Part shown: positions 37,197-49,248 of the stretch, piece after piece
How positions within the stretch are numbered: position 1 is the stretch's first letter
Layout of the letters: every line of letters begins with the position of its first letter
From: Mesorhizobium sp. SARCC-RB16n
GTDB lineage: Bacteria; Pseudomonadota; Alphaproteobacteria; Rhizobiales; Rhizobiaceae
Assembly (NCBI RefSeq): GCF_008520305.1
Contig: NZ_ML703258.1
Span: 176,099 to 240,098, forward strand
Reading direction: 5' to 3'
DNA length: 64,000 bases
Notes under the pieces: generated by a model
Seen by the model: the letters and a program-made list of their open reading frames with translations, nothing else
Told to the model about the DNA's origin: nothing
The model's database searches: none
Translations under genes and position numbers: made by a program

Positions 37197-39086
37197 TCAT
37201 GAGAACGCCTCCCTGAAAAAGATCGCAAGGTTGGCCAGAAGCCAAAACTTCCGCCCGAATGAATCAGAAGGTTTTTCTCGTCCGACCTCAAACCAACGCC
37301 TCAAGGCAGGAGGGTCGAATAAATTTCCTAGGGGAGAGTCCTCGTGAAACAGCAGCCTTCGATATTGCGCTGCTCCCTCGCCCACCGCCCATTGGCCCAG
37401 CGGAAGCGGAAATCCCATCTTTTTCCGAGATAAAACGGACTTGGGCAAGACGCTCCGGTATTCGCTTCGTAAGGGATATTTTGAGACGTCAAGACGTTCG
37501 CTGAAGGAAGCGACCGGCTGCCAAAGTGCCTGGACGGAAGCGATTGGTGACCTCCACCTTAACCGCTGGGAGCCGGGTATTGCCATTGCGGCGGTTACAA
37601 GCTGGTGATCGGTGAAAGGAACGCGAGCTTCAATCCCAGCTGCCATCGTGGTGTTGTCGACCATCTCCAGCAGCGCTGGCAGATGCGTAGAGACGAAGAC
37701 ACGTGATATTTTGCTAAAGAAGTCTCCTTCGGCCTCCGCAAATTGAGCCGCAAAATGATCGACGAGTTCCATCTCGTACTCCGTTCCCATCTGGCCATCG
37801 ATAGCAAGCGAGCGGATCTCATCAGCTGGAAAGTACGTATAACGGTCCAAGAAAAACTGCAGCTGATTGCCATGGGCCCCAAGGCCAAGGCGCCGGCGTG
37901 CGATCTGGGCCAAGGAAGAAGGCAATGCGGCGATGAATTTGCTTCGATTGTAATCATACGGCGTCCGAAACAAGCGGCTATAGCCCGCGAAAATTTCGTC
38001 AGCACCCTCGCCCGTGAGTACGACTTTATGCTCCTTCGAAATTGCCTTTGCGAGCGTATACATGGCGGTTTCGTTATGCATTCCAAGTGGATGTCCACGC
38101 AAACGGACCAGCTCTGCCACAGCCTCAATATCGGACGGTTCTGGAATTGGGACGACGCGGTGAGTGAGCCCGAACTCAGCGGCAACCTCCATGGCATAGC
38201 CCGTCTCGTCATATTCGGAGGGCTCGACCCTGCCGGTATAGCAGATGGGATGAATTTGTGAGCGAGCGGAGGCCTCATAGGCAAGGATGCTGGAATCAAG
38301 CCCGCCGGACAACAATACGGCCACCGGGACATCAGCTACCAGCTGGCGTTGAACAGCGTTTCCGAGCAATTCCTTAATGTCGGAGTCCGGCTTCGAGCGT
38401 GAGATGCCCTCAGACAAATCCCACCAACGTTCGGACCTGTAGCGCCCGCTTTTTATCTCGAGGAGATAGCCGGGCTCTAATTTGGAAATGCCAGCGTACA
38501 GCGTGCGGGATCCTACAACGGCGCGATAGGATAGAAAGCTGAGCGCGCCGATCATGTCCGGTCCGCGCATGACCCCTGGCCAGCGAATAAGAGCATTCGG
38601 CTGCGATCCAAATACGAGTCCAGTATCGCAAATCGTGTAGTAAAGTGGCTTTACGCCTAACCGGTCCCGGGCGATGAGAACAAGGCAATTTCGAGGATCG
38701 AACAGCGCAAAGGAAAATATCCCGTCTAAGCGATCCAAGAATGCTCGTCCCCACGCGATATAACCGACAATCAAGACTTCTGTATCTGACGTCGTCGAAA
38801 AACAGTAACCCAATTGCTGCAATTCTTTTTTCAACTTACGATAGTTGTATATCTCTCCATTGTACGTAATTACCACTCCGGTCTCGTTATCGCGAAGAGG
38901 TTGATTGGCTCGAGAATTAAGATCGATAACGGATAGCCGTCGATGTGCGAACGCAACCGAACGATCAATGTATAGACCTCTGGCATCTGGTCCGCGATGA
39001 GCAAGAGCGTCCGCGCAATGCTCTACCGCCTCCGCGGAGACCGGCATACCTTCCTCTTTAAGGACTATCCCGAAGATTCCGCACAT
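37197..39086 (-). CDS. Asparagine-synthase-type glutamine amidotransferase
   Basis: 629 residues, started at the ATG at 39086 so that Cys2 becomes the N-terminal nucleophile (MCGIFGIV). The class II glutaminase domain (1-200) has AHRGPDARG and TYNGEIYNY. The synthetase domain has the ATP-pyrophosphatase loop LLSGGLDSS near 255 and GEGADEIFAGY near 365. These enzymes make an amide from a carboxylate with ATP and glutamine. As the last gene of the PEP mutase operon, with 31 bases to the methyltransferase, it probably amidates an intermediate of that pathway rather than serving asparagine supply. A housekeeping asnB role cannot be excluded. Confidence 0.9.
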   Translation of the reverse strand: MCGIFGIVLKEEGMPVSAEAVEHCADALAHRGPDARGLYIDRSVAFAHRRLSVIDLNSRANQPLRDNETGVVITYNGEIYNYRKLKKELQQLGYCFSTTSDTEVLIVGYIAWGRAFLDRLDGIFSFALFDPRNCLVLIARDRLGVKPLYYTICDTGLVFGSQPNALIRWPGVMRGPDMIGALSFLSYRAVVGSRTLYAGISKLEPGYLLEIKSGRYRSERWWDLSEGISRSKPDSDIKELLGNAVQRQLVADVPVAVLLSGGLDSSILAYEASARSQIHPICYTGRVEPSEYDETGYAMEVAAEFGLTHRVVPIPEPSDIEAVAELVRLRGHPLGMHNETAMYTLAKAISKEHKVVLTGEGADEIFAGYSRLFRTPYDYNRSKFIAALPSSLAQIARRRLGLGAHGNQLQFFLDRYTYFPADEIRSLAIDGQMGTEYEMELVDHFAAQFAEAEGDFFSKISRVFVSTHLPALLEMVDNTTMAAGIEARVPFTDHQLVTAAMAIPGSQRLRWRSPIASVQALWQPVASFSERLDVSKYPLRSEYRSVLPKSVLSRKKMGFPLPLGQWAVGEGAAQYRRLLFHEDSPLGNLFDPPALRRWFEVGREKPSDSFGRKFWLLANLAIFFREAFS

Positions 39087-39117
39087 TGATGTCGCTCTCA
39101 TATACGAGTGATGCCGA

Positions 39118-40032
39118 CTACGTGCTTGGCTTGTTGCCGATCATCTGGATGCAGCCATCGCCGAACCAGAACCGAGCAAGCGGATGGTCGTAATGACGGT
39201 ACATTGGCGCGAGAAAGCGCCGAAGGTTGTGGAAATTTCTCGTATACCTTGAGATCCTGCGAATGTTGTCGAAGCCGCACTCGACAAACCAGTCTCGGAT
39301 TTGCTCCTCTGTAAATGAGAACTCGTGGTAGGTTGGCGCCTGGAAACGATCCCGAATCGTCACAAACAAATCATCGTCGAAAAGACTTCGGAAGAATGCG
39401 TTTTCGCCCGGCATATGTTCTTCTTCTTCACTCTCCTTTGTTTTCAACAGCCAGTCGATGGCTTCACGTGCGGTGGATCCATTCAGATTGTCGATCGCGC
39501 TGCGAAATTGTGCATCGTTTTGATAGAGCTCTCGCAAATGGTTGATGCATCGATAGATGACGCCGTTTGCGGTGCCCATGATCGTCAGGAAGAAGCTGCC
39601 CCCGGGACGAGTTACGCGGGCAAGTTCCTCGAAGCCTTTTTTCGGATCGCTGGTGTGCGGCAGAACCCCGGCGCAATGGACAAAATCGAACCTCTTTTCG
39701 TCGAACGGGAGATCGAGCACACTGCCGGCGACCAATTGCGAGCGCGGCCCGAAGCGGCTAAGCCGTTTGCGCGCGCAATCCATCCAATCGTTGCCCAGTT
39801 CAAGTGAGACAACGCTATGCGCTCCCTTTTCAAGAAACGCATAAGACGCATTCGCATTCGAGCCGCAGCCCGCGTCTAAGACGTCAAGGCCACGGAAGCT
39901 ACCGACTGCGAGGCCGAAATATTCCTCCTCAATGAGGGAGACCAATCTGTCAAATATGTGAGGATCATTCTCCTGGTCGCGCTGATACTGATCGAAGACA
40001 GTGCGCGTGCGGATTTCGAAAGAGCTTTCCAT
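39118..40032 (-). CDS. SAM-dependent methyltransferase
   Basis: 304 residues from the ATG at 40032, eight bases after GAGGG. The class I methyltransferase fold shows motif I LDVLDAGCGSNAN near residue 50, an acidic post-I residue in VVSLELGNDW, motif II FDFVHCAGVLPH near 118 and motif III RVTRPGGSFF near 143. Residues 160-300 form a helical, aromatic-rich C-terminal extension. The substrate is not given by sequence; its place in the PEP mutase operon suggests N- or O-methylation of an aminophosphonate head group or its amide. Confidence 0.88.
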   Translation of the reverse strand: MESSFEIRTRTVFDQYQRDQENDPHIFDRLVSLIEEEYFGLAVGSFRGLDVLDAGCGSNANASYAFLEKGAHSVVSLELGNDWMDCARKRLSRFGPRSQLVAGSVLDLPFDEKRFDFVHCAGVLPHTSDPKKGFEELARVTRPGGSFFLTIMGTANGVIYRCINHLRELYQNDAQFRSAIDNLNGSTAREAIDWLLKTKESEEEEHMPGENAFFRSLFDDDLFVTIRDRFQAPTYHEFSFTEEQIRDWFVECGFDNIRRISRYTRNFHNLRRFLAPMYRHYDHPLARFWFGDGCIQMIGNKPST

Positions 40033-40048
40033 GCTTTTTCCCTCACTT

Positions 40049-40660
40049 TTACGATGCAAGTGGATTTGCGAGCAGGGCGTAGGATCCGGCAGCAACCAGT
40101 GTAAGGTTGGCCAGGCGCAACCAGTTGCCGGTACCAGGAAATTTGAAATTTGAGAGATGTAGCAGGGACAGAAGAAGCGCCGCGCCTATCAGGAGACCGC
40201 CAAAGTGAGGGATTGCCACATAACGGTTTGTGGCAAAGAGAGCGGCCAACACGAAGAGGTCATTGTTCAACGGCAATCCTCTGCCGAATCCGTCATCGTC
40301 GAGCCCGAACGCTGAAAAATAGCTGAGGCGGAGGGCCCCTGACAGGACAAGGCAAACCGCAGCTAACAGCGACGGAACAGAGAACGCGTTGAAAGACAAG
40401 ATGAGAACTGCCGGAAAAACAGCCGCATAGACCAAATCCGCTAACCCATCGAATGCGGCTCCCACCTGGGCCGTCAAAGCGGAGCGGCTCCGGGAATGCT
40501 TTGCGACCATGCCATCGGCATCATCCGCCAGAAGCGCCCATAAGGCGAAACAAATGCCAAGCTCGAAGCGTCCGACCAAGGCAAAATAGATCGCGGTCGT
40601 GGCGAAGATCAGCCCAAGTGCGGTAATGGCATTTGCAGCATCGAAGAGATAGCGGATCAT
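40049..40660 (-). CDS. CDP-alcohol phosphatidyltransferase-family membrane enzyme
   Basis: 203 residues from the ATG at 40660, four bases after the stop of the fusion gene. The signature DxxDGxxA(R/K)...GxxxDxxxD is present as DDADGMVAKHSRSRS then GAAFDGLADLVYAAVF at about residues 44-78, with Lys in place of the usual Arg. Membrane helices include ALGLIFATTAIYFALV, SVPSLLAAVCLVLSGAL and LLIGAALLLSLLHL. The family joins a CMP-activated group to an alcohol, and the second half of the motif resembles phosphatidylserine synthase. Here the donor is probably the nucleotide-activated phosphonate made by the preceding enzyme, and the acceptor a lipid alcohol at the inner membrane. Confidence 0.85.
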   Translation of the reverse strand: MIRYLFDAANAITALGLIFATTAIYFALVGRFELGICFALWALLADDADGMVAKHSRSRSALTAQVGAAFDGLADLVYAAVFPAVLILSFNAFSVPSLLAAVCLVLSGALRLSYFSAFGLDDDGFGRGLPLNNDLFVLAALFATNRYVAIPHFGGLLIGAALLLSLLHLSNFKFPGTGNWLRLANLTLVAAGSYALLANPLAS

Positions 40661-40664
40661 CCTG

Positions 40665-42701
40665 CTACTCTCCGGCGGCGGCTGCGACGGGGCCGGAGCC
40701 GTATCTCGCGGATCGCTCGACTGTGAAAATCCTCTCGGCCACGCGCAGGTCTTCTTCGCTGTCGATCTCATACCATCTCAGATCGTCGCATCGCGCCGCC
40801 GCAAGCTGCAGTCCGTTGCGCTCGATAAGGATACCGAGCAGTTCCTCGGTATAAACTTTGGTCGCACCCGAGCCGATGATGTCGCAAAGGACCGGGACGA
40901 TCTTTGTTCGGAGTTCGGCGCCAGAGAACCGGATAAGGTTCATCATTTTGAAGAGTGGCGGGCCGCCTAAGGCCAGGCTGGCTGCCGTCTGCTTTAACCG
41001 GACCTCGGATATGAAGCCGTCGCTGGAAAGGATGGCTGCGGACCCTTCCATAGAAGGATCGAACGGCGCAACGGCAGCGGTATTGGCCGCGTCTTCCATC
41101 ATCAGATAGCGCAGAGCATCTTCTTCGAAGAAGACGTCAGCTTCGAGGAGGTAGCAGTCTCCGGAAAGGAGCGCATCACGCGCCAACCAGAGCGAGTAGG
41201 CACTGCCGGTCCGGTCGAAAACCACCGACTCGACATAATTGATCTTCACGCCACCGAAGAGACTGCCGCATGCATATTGGATGGCGTCCTTGCGATAGCC
41301 TACGACGATAGTCGCCTCTTCAACGCCAACCGCTTCCAGGTTTCCAAGCGCGTTGTGTAGTATGGGCGTGCCATTGACCTCCACCAGGGGCTTCGGCCGC
41401 AGATCGGTTAGTGGACGCAGACGAGAGCCGAAACCCGCGGCTAGAATGACGGCCTTTTTGGGGGGGTTGATCGTCGCAGGTGTTCCCCTTCTGTGTTCCG
41501 CGATTTTGCCGGGTTTTTCCCAACCGTTGAGCACCTCGACGATGCGGCTCAGCCCGGCTTCGAGTTTTTCTGGCGGAGTTCCATAGGAGAGGCGTATGGC
41601 AGCGGGATCGCCGAAGGCGGTGCCGGGGACCGTTGCCACGCCGGCTTTGGTCAGCGAATGCACTATCTTTTCAGCGTCGTCGGTGGTCACATTCCACGGC
41701 TCGCGCGCTAGCAGGTTCGTTAAATCGAGATAGAAGTAGAACCCGCCCTGCGCCTTCGGCACTGGTACCCGCGTTAGCGATGAGAGCACGTTGAGACCGA
41801 TTTCCCTGGCACTGGTCAACTGCGATCGCAGTTGACGCTCATAGCTGCCGTCTCCTCGCTCTAGATGCGCCAACACGGCATGCTGGGCGATGACATTCGG
41901 ATTTGATGTGGTGTGCGACTGCAACGCCTTCACGGCGTTGATGATCTCCTTTGGACCGGCGAGGTAGCCAATTCGCCATCCGGTCAGTGCCAAAGCCTTG
42001 CTGAAGCTGTTGACGATGAGCGCCCGAGGCCGAACCTCCGGAACAACGGAGACGATCGCGTGATGGGTATGATGCTCGTGGACGAACTCGCCATAGCACT
42101 CATCGAAAATGATCCACAAGTCGCGATAAATCGCGAGCTGGGCAATCGCCATCAGCGTCTGGGCGTCATAAACGGCACCGGTGGGATTACCAGGCGTGTT
42201 GATGATGATTGCCCGGGTCCGGGTGGTGACCGCAGCCTCGATGTCTTCCACCCGCGCGACATAGCCATTGGAGCGAGTTTCGACGAAGACCGGCTTGCCG
42301 CCGGCGATCAGCACCTGCGCCGGGAAAGTCGTCCAGTAAGGCATCGGGATGATGACTTCGTCGCCTGGGTTGAGCAACACCATAGCCGCGCTGAAGAGCG
42401 CCTGTTTGGCCCCTGTCGTGGTGATGACCTCTTCGGCATTCCACATCTGTCCGGTATCGATACACACCTTTTTCGCCAGCGCCTCGCGCAGATCCATCAT
42501 GCCAGCGGTATCGGTATAGCGATTGACACCTTTGCGGATGGCCTCGAACGCACCGTCGCGAATTGTTGGAGCGAGGTCACTCCAGATTTCACCCGCGGCC
42601 AGATCAATGATGTCATCGCCAGCATCGGCAGATGCCCTCGCCGCTGCCCGCGCGGCGGCGGTCCCCGATGAACGGAACAAGGTTGTCCGTTTCGCAAGCA
42701 T
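40665..42701 (-). CDS. Aminotransferase-nucleotidyltransferase fusion
   Basis: 678 residues. Residues 1-395 are a fold-type I aminotransferase of the aspartate aminotransferase subgroup: NRYTDTAGMMDLREAL, TTTGAKQALFSAA, NTPGNPTGAVY and the PLP lysine in NSFSKALALTGWRIGYLAG near 235. Residues 415-665 are a nucleotidyltransferase of the LicC type: VILAAGFGSRLRPLTDLRPK, and SAYSLWLARDALL near 530. The Treponema enzyme PntC joins the same activities in the opposite order, so far as I recall. Following PEP mutase, the likely job is amination of phosphonopyruvate and activation of the product as a CMP ester. An excellent GGAGG site lies seven bases before the ATG at 42701; the gap to pepM is 41 bases. 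Confidence 0.88.
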   Translation of the reverse strand: MLAKRTTLFRSSGTAAARAAARASADAGDDIIDLAAGEIWSDLAPTIRDGAFEAIRKGVNRYTDTAGMMDLREALAKKVCIDTGQMWNAEEVITTTGAKQALFSAAMVLLNPGDEVIIPMPYWTTFPAQVLIAGGKPVFVETRSNGYVARVEDIEAAVTTRTRAIIINTPGNPTGAVYDAQTLMAIAQLAIYRDLWIIFDECYGEFVHEHHTHHAIVSVVPEVRPRALIVNSFSKALALTGWRIGYLAGPKEIINAVKALQSHTTSNPNVIAQHAVLAHLERGDGSYERQLRSQLTSAREIGLNVLSSLTRVPVPKAQGGFYFYLDLTNLLAREPWNVTTDDAEKIVHSLTKAGVATVPGTAFGDPAAIRLSYGTPPEKLEAGLSRIVEVLNGWEKPGKIAEHRRGTPATINPPKKAVILAAGFGSRLRPLTDLRPKPLVEVNGTPILHNALGNLEAVGVEEATIVVGYRKDAIQYACGSLFGGVKINYVESVVFDRTGSAYSLWLARDALLSGDCYLLEADVFFEEDALRYLMMEDAANTAAVAPFDPSMEGSAAILSSDGFISEVRLKQTAASLALGGPPLFKMMNLIRFSGAELRTKIVPVLCDIIGSGATKVYTEELLGILIERNGLQLAAARCDDLRWYEIDSEEDLRVAERIFTVERSARYGSGPVAAAAGE

Positions 42702-42742
42702 GTTGCGCCTCCTCGTCTCGTTTGCTTTCAGAAAAGGGTGGT

Positions 42743-43693
42743 CTAAACCGGCTGACGGACGCCGCTCGCCTTCTGTGGTAGATATTTCTCTTCGGCCGCA
42801 GCCAGTTCCTGGTATTTGAGCAAGTCGAACACTTCGTCCAGCGTTGCCACCTCATTCTCGATACCAGCGATTGTTTCCTCCCGAACGATTCGACCGCAAA
42901 TATGGCGCATGGCAGCAGTGGCGGCGCGCAAGTTGTGGTTGGCCCAGATCACCATGGAGATCCCAGCGGCGCGATATGCGGAGACCGGCGTGCGGTAATA
43001 CTTCGTCGGTACGATGACGACTGGAAGTCGGTTCTGCCAGGCGCGAGTGAAGGCCAAGATCTCCTCCGCGTCGAACCTGCGGGAATGGATGAGGATGGCA
43101 TCAGCGCCCGCCTCGGCGTAGGCATAGGCGCGCGCCAGCGCCTCATCCATTCCGCGGCCGGCGATCAGCGCCTCGGTACGGGCAACCAGCACGAATTCCG
43201 GATCCGGAATTCGGTCCTTGATCGCCTTGAGCCGTCCACAAAACTCCACGGTTTCGGCGAGGAGGTGTCGGTCCCCCACGAACGAATTCATCTTTGGAAA
43301 CACCTTATCTTCGAGGCAAACGCCGCTTGCGCCATATCGGCGTAGTTTGCTGGCCATGAGGCGGGCATTGTTGAAATTTCCAAATCCGCTGTCGCCGTCG
43401 ACCAGGATCGGAATCCGCACAGCATCTGCCATACGCTCTACAACATTGACAAGCTCGGACCAGGAGGCTTCATTCGCATCGCGATAGCCGAGACTTGATG
43501 AGATCGACAGGCCTGACGCCCAAAGCACCTTGAAGCCCGCGCGCTCCACGATCGCGGCCGAGAGACCGTCGTGCCCTTCCATTGCAAAAGTAAGCTCGCT
43601 GGCTGCGATCAGTTGAAGCAAGCTTTCGGCCGTCCGACCGGCGGAAATCATATTTTGTGTAGGCCGTTTTGGTACATCGCTGTGCATCTTCAT
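42743..43693 (-). CDS. pepM: Phosphoenolpyruvate mutase
   Basis: 316 residues from the ATG at 43693, with GGAAAAGG about six bases upstream; a TTG start 39 bases further out is possible. The isocitrate lyase/PEP mutase superfamily barrel is clear, and CLEDKVFPKMNSF near residue 135 is the EDKx5NS signature that separates true PEP mutases from lyases. Other active-site segments are WASGLSISSSLGYRD near 60 and VDGDSGFGNFNNA near 100. The enzyme converts PEP to phosphonopyruvate, the entry to nearly all natural phosphonates. It heads a tight five-gene operon. Phosphonopyruvate decarboxylase, the usual next enzyme that pulls the unfavourable equilibrium, is absent. Confidence 0.93.
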   Translation of the reverse strand: MKMHSDVPKRPTQNMISAGRTAESLLQLIAASELTFAMEGHDGLSAAIVERAGFKVLWASGLSISSSLGYRDANEASWSELVNVVERMADAVRIPILVDGDSGFGNFNNARLMASKLRRYGASGVCLEDKVFPKMNSFVGDRHLLAETVEFCGRLKAIKDRIPDPEFVLVARTEALIAGRGMDEALARAYAYAEAGADAILIHSRRFDAEEILAFTRAWQNRLPVVIVPTKYYRTPVSAYRAAGISMVIWANHNLRAATAAMRHICGRIVREETIAGIENEVATLDEVFDLLKYQELAAAEEKYLPQKASGVRQPV

Positions 43694-44298
43694 ACATGCC
43701 TTTTCCAAATCGTCATAATGGCGGTTCACCAATATTCTTCAAGTTAAGATAACGTTTCTGTTTGTAACGCTTTCGCACTCTCGATTTAACGAAAATTTGT
43801 ATTATGCTTCACATTTGTTCATATTTCGCACCGCTCGCGGTGGAAGCGGGCAAAGGAAACGGCGCGTCCGCCGTCGGCCGAGAGAGCGGATTGGCGAAAC
43901 TCCTGAGCCGTTCGAGATTGTTGTGTTGTCACCCACACCATGATGGGCCATGCCTTCAGATGCTCGCAACCAAGCGCTTTGACGCTGGTGTACTGACCAA
44001 TCCTGGACGATCTGTCAGCGCCGCGATCGCGCTCTACGGCAGTAAGCTGCGACTGCTGCAGCGTATTGCGCGTTGGAAGCGAATTTTGCTGGTCGGGACA
44101 GGCCTTCCGTTTTTGGTGCGCAGTGTTTCGACAATTGGCCGCTAAAGAGACCATTCAATAATGGACAAGTCGCCAAGCGAGTGAGCGAGGTCGTGCCCGC
44201 CGTGGCCATAGATGGTGCCGACCTCCATCCCGCAATGGGTCGCCACAGCGCAACTAAGGACTCTAGGCACCCGCCGCCACGTGCGGGCGACGCCGGCA
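43694..44298. other. Spacer between the gibberellin and PEP mutase operons
   Basis: No whole gene. An AT-rich stretch at 43733-43830 (GTTTGTAACG, TTTAACGAAAATTTGTATTA) is a plausible promoter region for pepM. On the minus strand at about 44150-44240 a frame ends THCGMEVGTIYGHGGHDLAH then SLGDLSIIEWSL; it looks protein-like but its upstream part is absent, so it may be the tail of a lost gene. Confidence 0.35.
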
Positions 44299-47882
<3,584 letters not shown>

Positions 47883-48095
47883 GCGGGACGTTCCTTCTGC
47901 AGACGGTTGACGAGAACCAAGATCGGCAGACGCCGGTCCGCCGCACAGGCTTGCGCGTAGCGCACCGCGGGCACCGTGGCCGGGCCGGCCAACTGTTGCA
48001 ATCGGCGCCGCGCATTCAGACATAGGCAGCATTCACCGCTGCCGCCGGCTGCTCGCAGCGGAACAGGGGCGACTCCATTCCGACGGGCGCGCCGC

Positions 48096-49094
48096 TCATG
48101 CGCATGGCGCGTGCTTGAACAGATACGCGTTGGCTCGCTGCAGCATCTGCGCCAACCGTTCCGCACGCGGCCCCAGCGGGGCGATGGCCTCCCCGGCGTC
48201 GTGCAACAGATCCAGCGCGAACTGGCGCGCCGCCTGCAGCCCCATGATCGACGCGCAGGTCGGCTTCTGCGCCGCCGCGTCCTTGCCGGGGGTCTTGCCC
48301 AGCGTCGCGATATCTGCTGTCGAGTCGAGAATATCGTCGACCACCTGCAACGCCAGGCCGAAACAGGTGCTGTAGCGATCGAGCGCCCGGTACAGCGCAG
48401 CGTGCGCGGCACCCTCCGCGATGGCGCATAGCGCGCCCATGCGAACGGACGCGCGCACGAGAGCTCCGCTCTTCATCCGGTGCATCGCCACGATTCTGTC
48501 CAGCTCAACGTGCTTTCCGACCAGCGCCAGATCCATGGCCTGCCCGCCCGCGGCGCCCTCGACCGACACCGCCTGCGCCAGTTCGCGCACGAGCGCGATA
48601 CGGTTGTCGCCCGGCGCATCCAGGCTCGCCAGGGTCAGGAAGGCGTGCGCCTGCAGCGCATCGCCGACCAGGATCGCAGTGGCTTCGCCGAACTTGACGT
48701 GCACGGTTGGAAGGCCGCGGCGAAGAACGTCGTCGTCCATTGCCGGCAGATCGTCGTGGACCAGGGTACAGGCGTGCATCATCTCGATGGCGGCACCGAC
48801 GGCGTCAAGCATGTGCGCAGGTGTGTCGGCCAGTGCGCCAGCAGCCAGACAGAGCAAGGCGCGGGTGCGCTTCCCGCCCTGCAAGGTGGCGTAGCGCATC
48901 GCCGGCATCAGCTCAGTCTCACCGTCGTTTTCGGCGCAGAGAAGACGAACCAGCGCCTGTTCGACCCGCTTTGCGCCGTCCTGCATCCAGATCTCCGGCA
49001 GCAGCCCGCCGGATGCGCCGCGCGCCTGTGCACCCAATCCGCCTGGCGCGGAAACGGCAGTTCGGTTGTCGTGTAGCGTGGAACCGGTCTGCAT
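48096..49094 (-). CDS. ggps: Geranylgeranyl diphosphate synthase of gibberellin operon
   Basis: 332 residues from the ATG at 49094, ten bases after AAAGGA; another ATG nine bases upstream sits too close to that site. The aspartate-rich motifs are HDDLPAMDDDVLRRG near 115 and VVDDILDSTADI near 255, with GGKRTRALLCLAAG near 80, as in class I polyprenyl synthases. Met and Ala residues before the first motif (IEMMHACTLVHDD) fit a C20 product. It supplies GGPP for CPS. Co-transcription with the P450 genes and the isomerase domain makes the operon self-sufficient from IPP and DMAPP. Confidence 0.92.
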   Translation of the reverse strand: MQTGSTLHDNRTAVSAPGGLGAQARGASGGLLPEIWMQDGAKRVEQALVRLLCAENDGETELMPAMRYATLQGGKRTRALLCLAAGALADTPAHMLDAVGAAIEMMHACTLVHDDLPAMDDDVLRRGLPTVHVKFGEATAILVGDALQAHAFLTLASLDAPGDNRIALVRELAQAVSVEGAAGGQAMDLALVGKHVELDRIVAMHRMKSGALVRASVRMGALCAIAEGAAHAALYRALDRYSTCFGLALQVVDDILDSTADIATLGKTPGKDAAAQKPTCASIMGLQAARQFALDLLHDAGEAIAPLGPRAERLAQMLQRANAYLFKHAPCA

Positions 49095-49248
49095 GTTGTT
49101 CATGTCCTTTGTACCTGACAGGAGACGGCCGCGGCGAGCGGCGAGCCGCCACGGTGTTGCCGGCTTCGCACCGGGCACGCGCGCCGAGTGCAGCAATGCC
49201 GGGTCGCCGGCGCCGCCGCCTCGCCACCCGGGGGCATGCGATGCCAGC

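Noticed and set aside
43804-44145. 113-codon plus-strand frame between the two biosynthetic operons
   Set aside because: No ribosome-binding site and no family resemblance; an equal-length frame lies on the opposite strand.
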